Source: Aquatica leii (Eukaryota; Arthropoda; Insecta; Coleoptera; Lampyridae). From it: a DNA stretch of 64,000 nt. The notes under the pieces are model-generated. The model was not told where the DNA came from. It saw nothing but the letters and a program-made list of their open reading frames with translations, and did no database searches. The translations under genes and the position numbers were made by a program. Of this stretch, positions 1 through 11,431 are shown one piece after another (positions within the stretch are counted from its first letter, which is position 1; each line of letters begins with the position of its first letter). Location of the stretch: the NCBI GenBank assembly GCA_035610365.1, contig CM069432.1:109077529-109141528 (forward strand). Reading direction: 5' to 3'.

Positions 1-960
1 AAAGCTAGTTCCTCGGTCACTAACGATAATACTTGGCACTCCAAAATCCAGAATAAAACCTTCCAGTGCTCTTACACAATGTTGAGCTTTCGTGCTTTCC
101 ATCGGATACAGTTTTACAAACTTGGTCAGTCCATCCACCACAACTAAAATGTATACATTTCCTCTTTCACTTTTTACAAAAGGCCCTAAGTGGTCGATGT
201 GGATTCGCTCGAATGGTCGACTCGGCAACGGTATCGGGTTGAGCAATCCCGGTTTTTTGCCTCCTGGTATTTTACTAATCAGACATTCAAAACAGCTGTT
301 TATGTGGTTTTTCACGTAATTTCTCATTCGCCGGAACCAATATTTTCTTAAAATAAGAGATACTGTTCTATCCACTGAGAAATGTCCCCTTAGATTGTGA
401 AACTGAACTACTGTTCCCTTTCTCATGGAATCTGGTAATACGTAAAGTAACCTTTTTTCCTTATTCACTTCTACTTTTCTCATTAAGCGTCCGTCTATTA
501 ACACGTACTGGTCAACTCGATCTTTCTCTTCTTTACACCGTTCTTCCTCATCTTTTTGTAAAGTTTCTATCAACCCTCTTAACCTGTCATCTGTTCTCTG
601 GATCATTAACATCTTATCTTCCTCCGTTAACTGAATTAAAACTTCTCCTCGTTCACTTATTTCGCCCAAGGCATCTTCTTTGCATTCAGTAGGAGCGCGA
701 CTAAGTGCGTCCACATGACCCACTTTCTCTCCGGATCGGTGTTTAATCTCAAAATCGTACTCGCTCAATAGTGCATGCCATCGTGCTATCTGCGGTTTTA
801 ACGTCCTATTTGAATTTAAATACACTATCGCTTAGCAATCCGTTACGATGGTAAAATGAATTCCCACCAAATACGAACGCAATCTTTCAACCGACCAGAC
901 TACGCCTAATAGTTCCAAACGAGTCGAATGATAGTGGGTTTCTGCACTGGTAGTTTTCTT
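1..960 (-). pseudogene. Gypsy-1 RNase H end and integrase remnant
   Basis: Minus-strand translation shows integrase signatures in pieces, for example the 'GVPSIIVSDRG' catalytic neighbourhood near the left edge and RNase H-like sequence around 780-960. There is no long open frame. This is the downstream part of the pol region whose reverse transcriptase lies at 961-2172. It is fossil sequence. Confidence 0.7.
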
Positions 961-2172
961 TTATACACAACTCACTAAATGTCTTCCTCCACATGGCGTT
1001 AACTGAATCAGCATTCCCGCTAACCCAACCATGCTAGCATCCGTATGTAGTTCGGTGCTTAACTCTGGGTCAAAAAGTTGAAGCACTGGTTTTCCAAGTA
1101 ACTCATTTCGTAAACAATTAAACGATTCTTTTTCCTTTTCTGTCCATTTAAAAATGGCTTCTTTTCTTGTTAAATTGCTGAGCGCTCTCGCTTTTTGTGC
1201 ATATTTCTCGACAAATTTTCGGAAAAATCCAGTAAGACCCAAAAATCTTCTTATTTCGTGCGCACTCTTCGGTTCAGGAAAATTCTTTATTGCATTTACT
1301 TTTTTCACACCCGGTCTTATTCCATTTTTATCAACATCCATCCCCAAGTAGGTTACTTGATTTTGCCCGAAATAACACTTAGATAATTTTAAAGTTAATT
1401 TTACGTATCGTAACTTCTCAAGGACCATTCGTAAACGTTCAATCATTTGAGTCCAATCTCGCGCAGGCACTAAGATATCGTCTATATAAGACATTGCAAT
1501 TTTATTACGCAATTCACCTAACACTTTAGCCATCAACCTCGAAAACTCATACGGCGCGTTAGTTAGTCCAAAACACATTCTATTAAATTGTCCAGTTTCG
1601 TCAGATGTTATAAAGGCGGTTTTCTCACGCGATTTCTCGTCTAAAGGCACTTGTAAATATCCACTCGCTAAGTCCAAGGTGGTAAATAATGTACAACCCG
1701 CTAACTGTTCAAACTGTTCATCCACACTTAGTATAGGAAAACTTGTACGTTTCGTCTGACTATTTAATCGTCTAAAGTCTACTACAAGTCGTTTTTCTCC
1801 CGACGGTTTCGTCACTAACAATACAGGAGACGCGTAAGGTGATTTTGTGTCCGAAACTATACCGGCGTCGCGTAACTCTTGTATCGTGTTCCTCATAACT
1901 TCCCGATCTGCATTCGATGTTTTGTATGGCTTACTACGCACCGGCACATTTGCATCATTAATTTCCATCTTAATTAAGTCCGTACAACCGAGTTCTTTTA
2001 ATGTGAATGCAAAACAATCGCGAAATTCATTCAACAACGTTATCAACGCATTTAGTTCTTCATGACTTGCACTAACGCCTACGTTAACCGTAGCTTTGGT
2101 TATTTCTCCCGTAGTCGTCGCCCACTGTTTAACCGGTTTTGCATCCAAATCAACGTCAAAAATTTCGTCCAC
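961..2172 (-). CDS. Gypsy-1 reverse transcriptase / RNase H start
   Basis: The 403-residue open frame has the Ty3/Gypsy reverse transcriptase fold. A primer-grip region with 'RLVVDFRRLN' is followed by 'TTLDLASGYLQ', the catalytic 'YIDDILV' box, and the thumb/connection motif 'RRFLGLTGFFRKF'. RNase H begins at 'TELHTDAS'. Reverse transcriptase copies the element RNA into DNA inside the virus-like particle. It sits directly downstream of the gag-protease frame at 2637-3905. The element as a whole is broken. Confidence 0.9.
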   Translation of the reverse strand: MDEIFDVDLDAKPVKQWATTTGEITKATVNVGVSASHEELNALITLLNEFRDCFAFTLKELGCTDLIKMEINDANVPVRSKPYKTSNADREVMRNTIQELRDAGIVSDTKSPYASPVLLVTKPSGEKRLVVDFRRLNSQTKRTSFPILSVDEQFEQLAGCTLFTTLDLASGYLQVPLDEKSREKTAFITSDETGQFNRMCFGLTNAPYEFSRLMAKVLGELRNKIAMSYIDDILVPARDWTQMIERLRMVLEKLRYVKLTLKLSKCYFGQNQVTYLGMDVDKNGIRPGVKKVNAIKNFPEPKSAHEIRRFLGLTGFFRKFVEKYAQKARALSNLTRKEAIFKWTEKEKESFNCLRNELLGKPVLQLFDPELSTELHTDASMVGLAGMLIQLTPCGGRHLVSCV

Positions 2173-2403
2173 GCAAATCTTACTTGAGCTATTATTTTTT
2201 TTATGAAACTCACCATTCGTGGTCCAGCTTCCCCTTTTACTTCAACGAAGTTGATCGAATTTGCTTCCACAACTACACTCTCAGTACAGCTGACAGTTTT
2301 TTTCAGTTTTCGGTTCCAAACTTGTTTTTAGAACGCGGAATGGATCACTTTCCGAATATCCAAATCTTAGTTCATTACCCACTCTTACGTAAGCAATTCT
2401 CTC

Positions 2404-2614
2404 ATGCGAAGTAATAACATTCTGTTGAACTTTCATTGTTTATTATTTTGAAATGAATATACACAACGTTTCGATTGCTGTGGTATCTGCAATCGTCATC
2501 AGGTGAATACTGATGACGATGACGATTGCAGATACCACAGCAATCGAAACGTTGTGTATATTCATTTCAAAATAATAAACAATGAAAGTTCAACAGAATG
2601 TTATTACTTCGCAT
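2404..2614. repeat. Foldback element, 97-bp arms
   Basis: Arms 2404-2500 and 2518-2614 are inverted complements over 97 bp with no mismatch I could find, separated by 17 bp. The structure sits inside Gypsy-1. The 12-mer caattctctcat occurs just outside on both sides (2394-2405 and 2642-2653). That fits an insertion that duplicated flanking sequence, although the right copy is not immediately adjacent. It has no coding capacity. A miniature inverted-repeat or foldback transposon is the likely nature. Confidence 0.85.
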
Positions 2615-2636
2615 CAAGCAACATTGTTTAATACAT

Positions 2637-3905
2637 TCAAACAATTCTCTCATCTTCGGTAAATGTTCTTCCAATCAAAACATCCACGTCTTGAGCAGAG
2701 TCAGGTACTACCCAGAATGTAACTTCCGGTAATTCCACATCATCAATTTTCACTTCACATTTAATTTTCAAATCACACTTTACTACTGGATGCGGAGATC
2801 CAAATCCATGTAGTTTCAAATCGCCTGGAGTACAGTCCCATTTATTTTTCTTCGCAAAACTCTCGGTTATGGTACATATCGCACTTCCTGGGTCGATAAA
2901 ACACAAACATTCTTTATTATTTAACACACTTGTTTTCAAAAACTTTGCCATCTTGTCACCTTGATTTATATTGTCCGTTCTACATACTTGTTTAACTGAA
3001 ATATTTGCATTACAGTGTCTTTGTGTATGTCCTTCCTTTTTACACCGGAAGCAAAATAGCTTCTTGTCGTCCTTGCAATCCGCCTTCACGTGTCCTTCTT
3101 TATTACACTTAAAACATTTTAACTTTTGTGGTTTTGGACAGTTCCTTGAAAAATGTCCATCTTCAGAACAATTATAACATCGAATTGAAGCTTTCTTGTC
3201 ATTATTTTCCATCTTTATTTCACACTTCTTAGGGTAATGTACTACTTTTTCGTTTACGCTATTTCCCGGACATACTCTTTCAAATTCGATAATATCGTGT
3301 AATAATTCGTCTTCATTTTTATGCGACTTTGCCATTAAACCACTAATTATATCTGGTCGATTTAAACCTTTTAAAATTTGTTCCTTAATTTCTCTAAATT
3401 GTAATTTTAACGATTTACAAAGTCGATATTTGTTATGAAAATAACTACTTAACGATTCACTTTTGTTTTGTCTACGGTTTCTCATTTCTTCCCATAAATC
3501 AGTTAAATTTTCAACGTAGCAAAACGTGCTTATAAATTTGTTCTCAAACGCATTCCACGAATGTATGTTATCTTGGTTTGATAAGTACCAATCTGCAGCG
3601 GCATGTTTTAAATGAATCTTTGCGGTTTCTAATAAAAATTCCTCAGGCCAACTTAATAATTTTGCAGAGCTTTTTAATTTATTCAACCAATCTAATGCGG
3701 ATTTGTCACATTTTTCTCCATAAAAATCTTCAATATTTGCGTTTAAGTCGGGCATTACATGAAACTTTGGTACTACTTCCGTGTTTCCTTGAATTAATTT
3801 CAACATTCGTTCTTCACTTGCTAATCGATTTTCTTCCATCTGAGCCATCATTTTCGTAAATAACGCAAACATTTGTTGGTTTCCACTACCGTCACTGTTT
3901 TCCAT
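2637..3905 (-). CDS. Gypsy-1 gag with zinc knuckles and protease
   Basis: The 422-residue frame starts with an ATG at 3905. Residues ~1-230 are a capsid-like, mostly helical gag region. Three CCHC zinc knuckles follow (CYNCSEDGHFSRNC, CFKCNKEGHVKADC, CFRCKKEGHTQRHC), which bind element RNA. The retropepsin-type aspartic protease follows, with active-site motif 'FIDPGSAICTI' (DPG in place of the usual DTG/DSG). Gag and protease share one frame, as in several insect Gypsy lineages. The foldback repeat at 2404-2614 lies just past its end. Confidence 0.85.
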   Translation of the reverse strand: MENSDGSGNQQMFALFTKMMAQMEENRLASEERMLKLIQGNTEVVPKFHVMPDLNANIEDFYGEKCDKSALDWLNKLKSSAKLLSWPEEFLLETAKIHLKHAAADWYLSNQDNIHSWNAFENKFISTFCYVENLTDLWEEMRNRRQNKSESLSSYFHNKYRLCKSLKLQFREIKEQILKGLNRPDIISGLMAKSHKNEDELLHDIIEFERVCPGNSVNEKVVHYPKKCEIKMENNDKKASIRCYNCSEDGHFSRNCPKPQKLKCFKCNKEGHVKADCKDDKKLFCFRCKKEGHTQRHCNANISVKQVCRTDNINQGDKMAKFLKTSVLNNKECLCFIDPGSAICTITESFAKKNKWDCTPGDLKLHGFGSPHPVVKCDLKIKCEVKIDDVELPEVTFWVVPDSAQDVDVLIGRTFTEDERIV

Positions 3906-4260
3906 TTTGTATGCACTACAATAACACGTTATTTTATCCGTAATTTATCCCATTCACTAATCTAGTTTATCCCTCTTCTGAATTTTGTTAACTATTAAAT
4001 CACTTACACGGGTTCGTTTTCTAGATTTTTAATGATAGAATAAACACCTTACAGACAATGGTTAAATAATGTAATCAAATAATAAACACTCGGCGAATAA
4101 TTCGCGACACTCTTCTCTCAACACTTCTTCACGCGCACTGCTCGCTACCAACTCCCCTCTCTTCTCTCACCTTCCTCTTCCTTTCACGCTTCTTCTTTTC
4201 CGCGAAATCGGCTTTTCCGTCAACTGCTTATACTCCGTAGGGTGATGGATTGAAGAGCAC

Positions 4261-4446
4261 TAATTCGATCAACCCAATCCATGTAATGGAAATCAATAAA
4301 TTTTGACTATTAAAAATTGTTTAAGGTTTTATTTGATGTATTTCTGCATCTGTATCTTGTGAATATGTATTTATCAGACTTCAAAGCACATGCACACCAT
4401 GCACATAACCAAAGCAATGACACAACATAACCACAATACACAATTA
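4261..4446. other. Unassigned AT-rich spacer
   Basis: This short stretch lies between the Gypsy-1 leader region and the long-TIR element. I see no gene or repeat structure in it. Confidence 0.4.
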
Positions 4447-6008
4447 GGCATTCCATATCACGTGACCTCGGCCATTTAAAAATGGTGGTCGTTGGACAAA
4501 CAAACCTGTTGTTGTCATAAGTTTATTATTGTAACCATTGTTGTGGCCTTAAATACGCAAATATTAAACAATGGAAGGCTAATCCAAGTATTGTATGGAT
4601 TAACTACAACATCAAAGCGACGTTGGGACACATTATTTGCAAGAATCATCGGCAATTAACGCTAAGAATCTTTTTTTTGCTGAATGACAACTCGAGTTCT
4701 TATCTGGAACATGTTCCAGATGTAATTAGCATGGATATTATTTAACGTAGCTACTATATGAAGGAGCAGACGAAGATTTACAAAACTACATGAATTTTCA
4801 TAGCAAAAACATAATGCATTGCAGCAACATTACCAGTGATATAAACAATATTGAAAGTCGGAAAACATTTTCAGTTTTCAAATTATGTTTACTCATAGAA
4901 GTGACGGGTATTGAACAAAGTAAATTTGTGCACTTATTTTACAACTGAAATGTGTAAAAATTTGTTTTTATTTATTGTGATTGTATTTTAAAATTATCTT
5001 CAGACTTTCTCGTTTGTAATCGTATTTTATTATCCAGTGGTTCTATTTAGATTGGTTACGACTAAAAGGAAAATACCATTTTATGTATGTATTACTGCAA
5101 TAAACTAAGATAGAAATATGTAAAACTTTATTCACATTAAACGATTGACAAAAAATATTTGTATTTTACAAAAAAAAAGGTAATAGGAAGAAAAATCACT
5201 TATACTTCTATAAATACTTTGTGCAATTAAAGAATTCAAAGTACAGTAGAAATCATTTAGTAAACAGTTGGTCAAATAAAAATTTTTACAAAAGAAAAAT
5301 TCCGAGTTTGGTCATGTCAATAAGGTAATAAGATAAATCATTTAGTAAGTTGAATTCGGTGATGAAATAATTTTGAAGGTACGAAAGACTTTCAAAGTTC
5401 CATTTTTTTCGAGTACAAAAAGTATTCATTACATTTGTAATAAAAATTCATTTTGTTCTATTTCACCGCAGTTGTTTTACTACTCATATTCACTCTGAAC
5501 AAAACACAGCATCTGTTGCGTCAAAATTTATCTTGTCGAGACTTTTTTAATGTGAATGCTCTACCTTAAAAATAACTAAAATTAACTTGTACCTAGTTTC
5601 AATGCTTATTACTTACTTTTTCAAAATACTACAGACATCTATGCTTTTGTAAACTCTTCATCTGCTCCTTCATATAAAACGTATGCATAAACACTAAATA
5701 CACAACAATATCCATGCTAATCACTTAAGCAACATCTTCCAAATCAGAACTCAAGTTGTCGACATTCAGCAAAAAGGAATCCTTAAGTGTTAGTTATCTA
5801 TATTTCATGCAAATGATGTGTCCTAACGTCTCTTTGTTGTTGTAGTTAATTCATACAATACTTGGATTAGCCTTACATTGTTTAATATTTGCGTATTTAA
5901 GGCCACAACAATAATTACAATAATAAACTTATGACAACAACAAGTTTGTTTGTCCAACGACGCCATATTGAACTCGATTTGACAGATTTGACAGTTCATT
6001 GGAATGCC
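4447..6008. mobile_element. Long-TIR non-autonomous DNA element, copy 1
   Basis: A 1.56-kb unit begins GGCATTCCA and ends TGGAATGCC, flanked by TA on both sides. The outer ~330 bp of each end are inverted complements of one another; for example 'tccaagtattgtatgg' near the left matches the complement near 5850. The ~0.9 kb between the arms has no open frame. A second, highly similar copy lies at 45142-46699. The target duplication is ambiguous: TA, or AT with the element beginning TAGG. Without a transposase I do not assign a superfamily. Confidence 0.85.
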
Positions 6009-6402
6009 TAATACAACCTGTTTCCCTAAAAGAGCGTAAAAAACTAATTTTCACCCTCACGAAATCGAAATCTCACTAGAAAAATTAAATGCTAATTTTC
6101 TTTCATTTTTATGAAATATTTATTATAGTAAAGAAACACCATCAAACTTTATGAAAGTTACTTATATATTTTTACTTTAAAAATGTGCAACTTACATTTG
6201 CAACTTAATAGAGAATTAGCATGTGGAAGTTTTTTGCAGTTAAGTTACATCTGAAAACTTGAAAAAGTTAAGTTCTTGAAAAATTGTGGTATACATTTTT
6301 ATGTAAGTTTCAAAGTACTAACTTTAACAACTTTGCCGCAAATATTTGTAACTTACCGTGCTTAGTGGGTAGTAGCATTAATGGTAGTAGATGGTAGTAG
6401 CT
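6009..6402. other. Unassigned AT-rich spacer
   Basis: I see no gene or RNA here. It includes a short low-complexity run of 'gtagtag' units near 6370-6400. Confidence 0.4.
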
Positions 6403-6607
6403 TATTAAATCAATAAAGTTTCTGTCATGTTTTTTTCGGTTTGTTTTTCAATTTGTCTATCGTTTTATCTACGTAACTTATAAATTATCTTATCTATTAT
6501 CTAGATAAATTCTTCAACTTATATCTAAAACGTTATCTAGATAAAAAAAATGGAAATTATCTATTATCTCATTTAGATAAAAATTAAATTATCTATGCAC
6601 AACACTG
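6403..6607 (-). mobile_element. End fragment of hAT-1 family
   Basis: About 205 bp are the inverted complement of the left end of the hAT element at 46911-48690, sharing the tctagataa-type subterminal repeats and the terminal cacaacactg. Only this one end is present. The other end and the interior are missing, so it is a truncated copy. Confidence 0.8.
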
Positions 6608-6905
6608 ATTGTAATAGCATGTAATAGTAATATAGGAATATAACAGCTTCCCTCAAAGAAATTAAGTAATCTGAATAATACATTGTTGTATTACTTAATC
6701 GCTAATTCTAACAAAATACCTACAGGTTATGCAGTTGACATTATGTATAATCAACATATTAATTTAAAACTTCAAATAATTAAACAGAATACAACATACT
6801 TAAACACTAAAGACAATATAAGGTTTTACGATAGTTAATAATTATTGATATCTTAAATAAATTATTGTAAGATTAATAAAACAATTAAAATTAATTAGAA
6901 CCGGA
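6608..6905. other. Unassigned AT-rich spacer
   Basis: This is AT-rich sequence between the hAT fragment and the BEL/Pao LTR. I see nothing else in it. Confidence 0.4.
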
Positions 6906-7297
6906 TGTTTGCTATTAGGCGATTTAAACTTGTTGTCGCGCCAACAAAGAGCTATCAGTTCAAATGCGGCATCGACGGTTCGATTTATAAAACAAAACTT
7001 AGTACGCGAACAAAACATACACAGTTCTCTTTATTATTTTATTGGATGTTTCGGCCCACGTTAATTATAACAGCAATTCAACAAGTCAAAATCGGTACAA
7101 AACTATAACACACATACACAAAGACCCTCTAAAAAAAACGCGGCAATCACATTCCGCCCAAAAATTCACACACCTTAACCTTACAACTAAAACTGCCAAC
7201 AAAAGAAAACCACAGTCAAACTAAACCTAAAATTGACATGTTGCGACGGTGTCGCATTGCACTATTAAAACTACTGATATAATTACGGTCTCTGACA
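6906..7297 (-). repeat. BEL/Pao 3' LTR
   Basis: On the minus strand the LTR begins TGTCAGAG at 7297, directly after a purine-rich tract (AAGTGGGAGAA). It contains a TATA-like TTTATAAAT near 6985. The far end (about 6906) is placed at a ...AACA terminus and is less certain because no partner LTR exists in the window. Confidence 0.6.
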
Positions 7298-7408
7298 TTC
7301 TCCCACTTGAGGAATGTTTTGAGACAACAAAATGTTCCTCAAACTAAACATGTAATACAAATCAAAGTATTATACAAGTAGGTACATAACCAGATACTAA
7401 TACTACGA

Positions 7409-7698
7409 TTACAGAAAACGTCGCGGTGCAGTACAAACACGACCACTTCGCGTCGCTTTTACTTTCGGCACCAACACTCCCGCACTGACACTATCACCAC
7501 GCTCAGAGGTGGATTCGGAATCGGAGCCATCTGGATTTCCAACATCCCCCGCCGTCTCTTCGTCGCCGTGTTGCAGTCTGTCTCCATCGCCGAAATCGAA
7601 CTCCAGAACACTGTCACACTCTAGGGTATACAGTCTTTGCAGTGGCCTTAATAACTGCCCCCTAGCGGTTTCTACTCTAACCAAACGAACTCGGCCAT
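7409..7698 (-). CDS. BEL/Pao Pol C-terminal end
   Basis: The last ~95 residues of Pol run from 'RVRLVRVETARGQLLRPLQR' through an acidic Asp/Glu/Ser-rich tail to 'ATRSGRVC', followed by the stop. The '(V)R(T)ANGxLLRPxQRLYxLE' pattern is typical of the end of BEL/Pao integrase. Gypsy-2 abuts it at 7699. The open frame continues some way into the Gypsy-2 LTR by chance. Confidence 0.8.
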
Positions 7699-9584
7699 TG
7701 ATACGACCACCAACGAGTGGACGTAAAGGTTGGGGTTGGACTGCCGCGGCTAACTTCGCAGTGGAGACGGCGTGGGCGATTTGAATGAAGCAATGAATAT
7801 AACTGGGCGCCAAGAGGTTGAGTACCCGTTCCAAACCCTTCCAAAACGTGGCGGTTTTTGACACACCACCAACCCCTAAACGGGTGTCACACAAGTATAT
7901 TGTTCTATGCAGGGCAAAATAAAAGAAAACAACGCTAACAGACACATTCATATAATAAAACATTCAAATGTAAATAATAAATGAACATAATAGCAAATTT
8001 GCCACCTTTAGGTGAAGATCCACACGAGCGGGGTCACGAGTCGCGTACGATTTATAATTAATTGACAAAAAAAATAATCCAAAGCGACAACCGTAGCTTA
8101 CGTAAGCAGCGATAGCGCGAATTGCGTAACAGATCAAATGTAGCGACGCGCCACTAACGCGCGAATGCAACATTCGCCCAACCGGAAGGCAAATTGCAGT
8201 TTAAAAAAAATAAACAAAAGAACTGATATAAATTGAATGCAATACTAGATGCTATATAAACAACGACTTAATAACTAAACTTTACAATGTGCTTTAGAAT
8301 AAAATTAATAAAAAGCAGTCGAATAGCATAATCTTACAACTGATAATGCAAAAAATTACTTAATTCAGTAACGAACGATAATAAGGCGGTGGCGTCCGAT
8401 TAATTTTCGAAATCCTCTTTCGTAAATAAAAATAGGAAAATGCCTGACCTTAAAGTAGATTTCCATAAAATTTCCGTTGATAAAATTACCAGATGGCGGC
8501 TGATTAATACGTCAAATAGCAGTATTAAGGATGAAATTTTATGCCCTGGGAAAGGACCCTAAAAGTATAAAATTATGACGGTATACGTTGTAACATAATT
8601 AAAGCGTTCTGCGACCTACCTCGAGAGGGTACGTTGTAAAACCCAAAAATACGATAAAAAGTCACGTGGATGCGACACAGTGATCCTCAATTAAATGAGT
8701 TTTTCTTACTCTAAATCTCAATTTCCACACGATTAGTAAGAAATAATTGTACAATGATCCGTAAATCCTGAATAATTCAGAAGGCATTAATTCAATTCAA
8801 ATAGCCCTAAAAGATGAACCATGTACATGCCAACACCACTTTTTGACTAATAAATGCTCACGTAAAGAAAAGAAGAATGTTTCAAAAAAAACTCGGGTTA
8901 AAAGGTCTCAGAAACCGCCAAAAATAAATCAGTGCCGTGCTTAAATGTGGTACAAAAGTATCGAAAAATAAATCGGAAATAGCAAGTTAAAAAAGGTTTT
9001 AAATTAGAGGTAATTACTAAACAGCACTGGGATATAAAATAAGAAACAACATAATAACAGAATTTACAAAATTTTCCGAGAAAATGCCTTGTGAAAAGTG
9101 TCGTCGATGCGCACGACTCTGGCAAATCAAATTTACGAATAGTTGATTACGAAAATCGCCGAATTCAAATCGGTTTAGACTCGAAATCCAAATGAAAAAT
9201 AAAAATGGCGTATTTACAATTTCAAAACAATATAACTAATTTCGAAAACAGAACAAAATCTTAACGAAAAAATATCTAAGCTAATGGAAAATTAACATTA
9301 ACAATTTACGATATGTAACAATAATCAACAAATTTTATGTAGGTAAGTGTAAGGATGAGGTCAATGCCATAAATATAAAGATAAACAAGTTTCCTTATAA
9401 ATTTTAGGTTCAAAACACAAAATTAACCATACTGTTAATTACAAAAAATTAACAAGAACACACAAAACGCAATTTCAATTAGAACTCAAAATAAAAATTA
9501 GAAAACAAAAATAAGTTGGTATACGAGGACTATTCAAGAAAACAAATACCGCAATTTATAGAAAATCTAAATTATAACGTAACA
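7699..9584 (-). repeat. Gypsy-2 3' LTR
   Basis: This 1886-bp LTR starts tgatacgacc and ends acgtaaca on the plus strand, and is a direct repeat of 14568-16458. Short open frames inside it occur in both copies and have no recognisable product. Almost 1.9 kb is long for an insect Gypsy LTR. Confidence 0.95.
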
Positions 9585-9600
9585 ATCCCCCCCTAACTTC
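9585..9600 (-). other. Gypsy-2 polypurine tract
   Basis: Minus-strand AGTTAGGGGGGGATT lies directly against the 3' LTR. It is the usual primer for plus-strand DNA synthesis. Confidence 0.8.
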
Positions 9601-9622
9601 AAGAGTGTTTACCATGTAAACA

Positions 9623-11431
9623 CTAATCCTCATTTGTAGGTTTTAAGTCTTTTGCTGACCATATTCCTTTTGACTGACCGTGTTCGTCAACAAGTTCGTA
9701 CATCCATGGTGATATTCTCTTCTTGACGTACAAAGGACCAATATATTTCGGAGCCAATTTTTTTGAGAAATATCTGGCAGCATCAGATATCACGTAATTT
9801 TTTCTCCAAACAGGTTGATTAGGTAGATACTCAACATGACGTCTTCTTAAGTTATAGGTTTCAGCAGCTTTCTTTGAAGCGTTGACTAGACGTTCACGGA
9901 CATCTTTGAACATCTTTTGCATAGCTTCATCTTTAGGTATGCTCTCTGGGATTTGCTTAAAATCTTCAGTTAGAACTTTATTATCATAGTCATCTCCACA
10001 CAAAACCATATGACGTCCAAAATTGACAAAATATGGAGATAACTGCGTTGCTTCATGTTTCGCTGTTCTTGTCGCACATGCCAACTTCGCCAAATCTACA
10101 TCCCACGTTCTGTGGTTATCAGAAACGTACATTGCCATCATTGTCTTTAAAGTCCTGTTGTAACGTTCTACAGGATCTGCAGCTGGATGATAAAGAGCGG
10201 TGTTCTTCATCCTGGTTTTATATGTCCCAAGCAATTTCTTAAGTTGTCGTGATCTATATTGAGCTCCGTTGTCACATATGATTACTTTCGGCACTCCGAA
10301 CATTAGAAACACTTCTTCCTCTAATTTCTTTGCTACCATGTCGGCGCTAGCGGTCCTTAATGGAAATACCGAACAAAATTTACTGAAGTAATCTTGAACT
10401 ACAAGAATATACCGATTTCCACGATTAGTGCGTGGCAAAGGTCCCATCAAGTCGGACGAAACAACTTCATAAGGTCGTGATGGCTTTGGATGCTCAGCCA
10501 TTAGTCCTGCAGGCTTTTTCTGTTCAGGCTTGTATGTCGCACAAATTTTACACTTTCGGACATACCTAGCAACATCACTTCGCATCTTCGGCCAATAATA
10601 CTTTTCTGTCAAGCGGCCATATGTTTTATAAACCCCCATGTGACCACCAAGAGGCGAATCGTGGACATCATACAAAGCTGTGGACCTAGATTCCTTTGGA
10701 AGCACTATTTTCCAACAATCTGCTTCACTCGACAACTCCCTATAATTAGGTTCGACATACTTGTACAGCTGCCCATCAACTAACCTCCAGTTTGGATAGT
10801 GAATAGGTTTACTCTCTATTTGGTTACACATCCTCAGATACCACCGATTTTGAACTGGCTTTTGGACATCAATTGCATCTATAATTGGTACGGATCTGGA
10901 TAAAGCGTCAGGAACTAAATGTTCTTTTCCTTTACGATGTTTTATCTGGAAATCGTACTGTTGCAGTCGCACTGCCCATCTAGCCAATCTACCACTAGGG
11001 TCTTTTAAATTTTGCAACCAAACAAGGGAATAATGATCAGTAATTACCGTAAAAGGTATACCTTCAATGTATGGTCTCAATTTTTCAACAGCCCACAACA
11101 CTGCCAAACACTCCTTTTCAGTGGTTGAATAGTTTCGTTCTTGTCTAGTTAATGAACGGCTTAAGTACGCGATCACTTTATTGCCGTCAGGATGTGATTG
11201 ACAAAGCACAGCGCCAATACCAAATGCCGACGCATCAGTCTGGATCTCAAAGGGAAGACTATAATCGGGACAGGATAAGACAGGTGCAGTCACCAGATGT
11301 TCTTTAATCTTTGTAAAGGCAGCGTCACAATCTGCGGTCCAAATAAACTTAGAATTTTTCTTAACAAGACCTGTAATAGGCGAAAGAATAGACGAAAAGT
11401 TGGGAATAAATCGCCGGTACCAAGAAAACAA
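9623..11431 (-). CDS. Gypsy-2 Pol, RNase H and integrase part
   Basis: The 602-residue frame contains the end of the reverse transcriptase thumb, RNase H ('FEIQTDASAFGIGAVL', 'YSTTEKECLAVLWAVE', 'ITDHYSLVWL'), and an H2C2 integrase zinc finger (H-H near 'HDSPLGGHMG' and 'CKICATYK'). The integrase core follows with 'SSDLMGPLP', 'ICDNGAQY' and a partner acidic residue at 'AADPVERYNR'. It ends in a GPY-like module ('KYIGPLYVKKR'). The protein inserts element DNA into the genome. It overlaps the reverse transcriptase frame at 11361-12782. Confidence 0.93.
   Translation of the reverse strand: MFSWYRRFIPNFSSILSPITGLVKKNSKFIWTADCDAAFTKIKEHLVTAPVLSCPDYSLPFEIQTDASAFGIGAVLCQSHPDGNKVIAYLSRSLTRQERNYSTTEKECLAVLWAVEKLRPYIEGIPFTVITDHYSLVWLQNLKDPSGRLARWAVRLQQYDFQIKHRKGKEHLVPDALSRSVPIIDAIDVQKPVQNRWYLRMCNQIESKPIHYPNWRLVDGQLYKYVEPNYRELSSEADCWKIVLPKESRSTALYDVHDSPLGGHMGVYKTYGRLTEKYYWPKMRSDVARYVRKCKICATYKPEQKKPAGLMAEHPKPSRPYEVVSSDLMGPLPRTNRGNRYILVVQDYFSKFCSVFPLRTASADMVAKKLEEEVFLMFGVPKVIICDNGAQYRSRQLKKLLGTYKTRMKNTALYHPAADPVERYNRTLKTMMAMYVSDNHRTWDVDLAKLACATRTAKHEATQLSPYFVNFGRHMVLCGDDYDNKVLTEDFKQIPESIPKDEAMQKMFKDVRERLVNASKKAAETYNLRRRHVEYLPNQPVWRKNYVISDAARYFSKKLAPKYIGPLYVKKRISPWMYELVDEHGQSKGIWSAKDLKPTNED

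Larger units (their letters stand above)
1..4250 (-). mobile_element. Gypsy-1, broken Ty3/Gypsy element running off the left edge
   Basis: Read on the minus strand, this holds gag-protease, then reverse transcriptase/RNase H, then integrase, the standard Ty3/Gypsy order. The 3' end of the element lies outside the window, so only one LTR could be present. It would fall somewhere in 3906-4250, but I could not fix its ends. The element is a fossil with several breaks, most of them in the RNase H-integrase part, and it carries a foldback insertion at 2404-2614. Its gag layout (three zinc knuckles with protease in the same frame) differs from Gypsy-2 and Gypsy-3, so it is a separate lineage. Confidence 0.9.

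Noticed and set aside
7964-8173. Small frames repeated at 7964-8173 and 14833-15042, and again at 8898-9125 and 15772-15999
   Set aside because: Each pair lies at the same place in the two Gypsy-2 LTRs, so duplication is explained by the LTRs. No recognisable protein.
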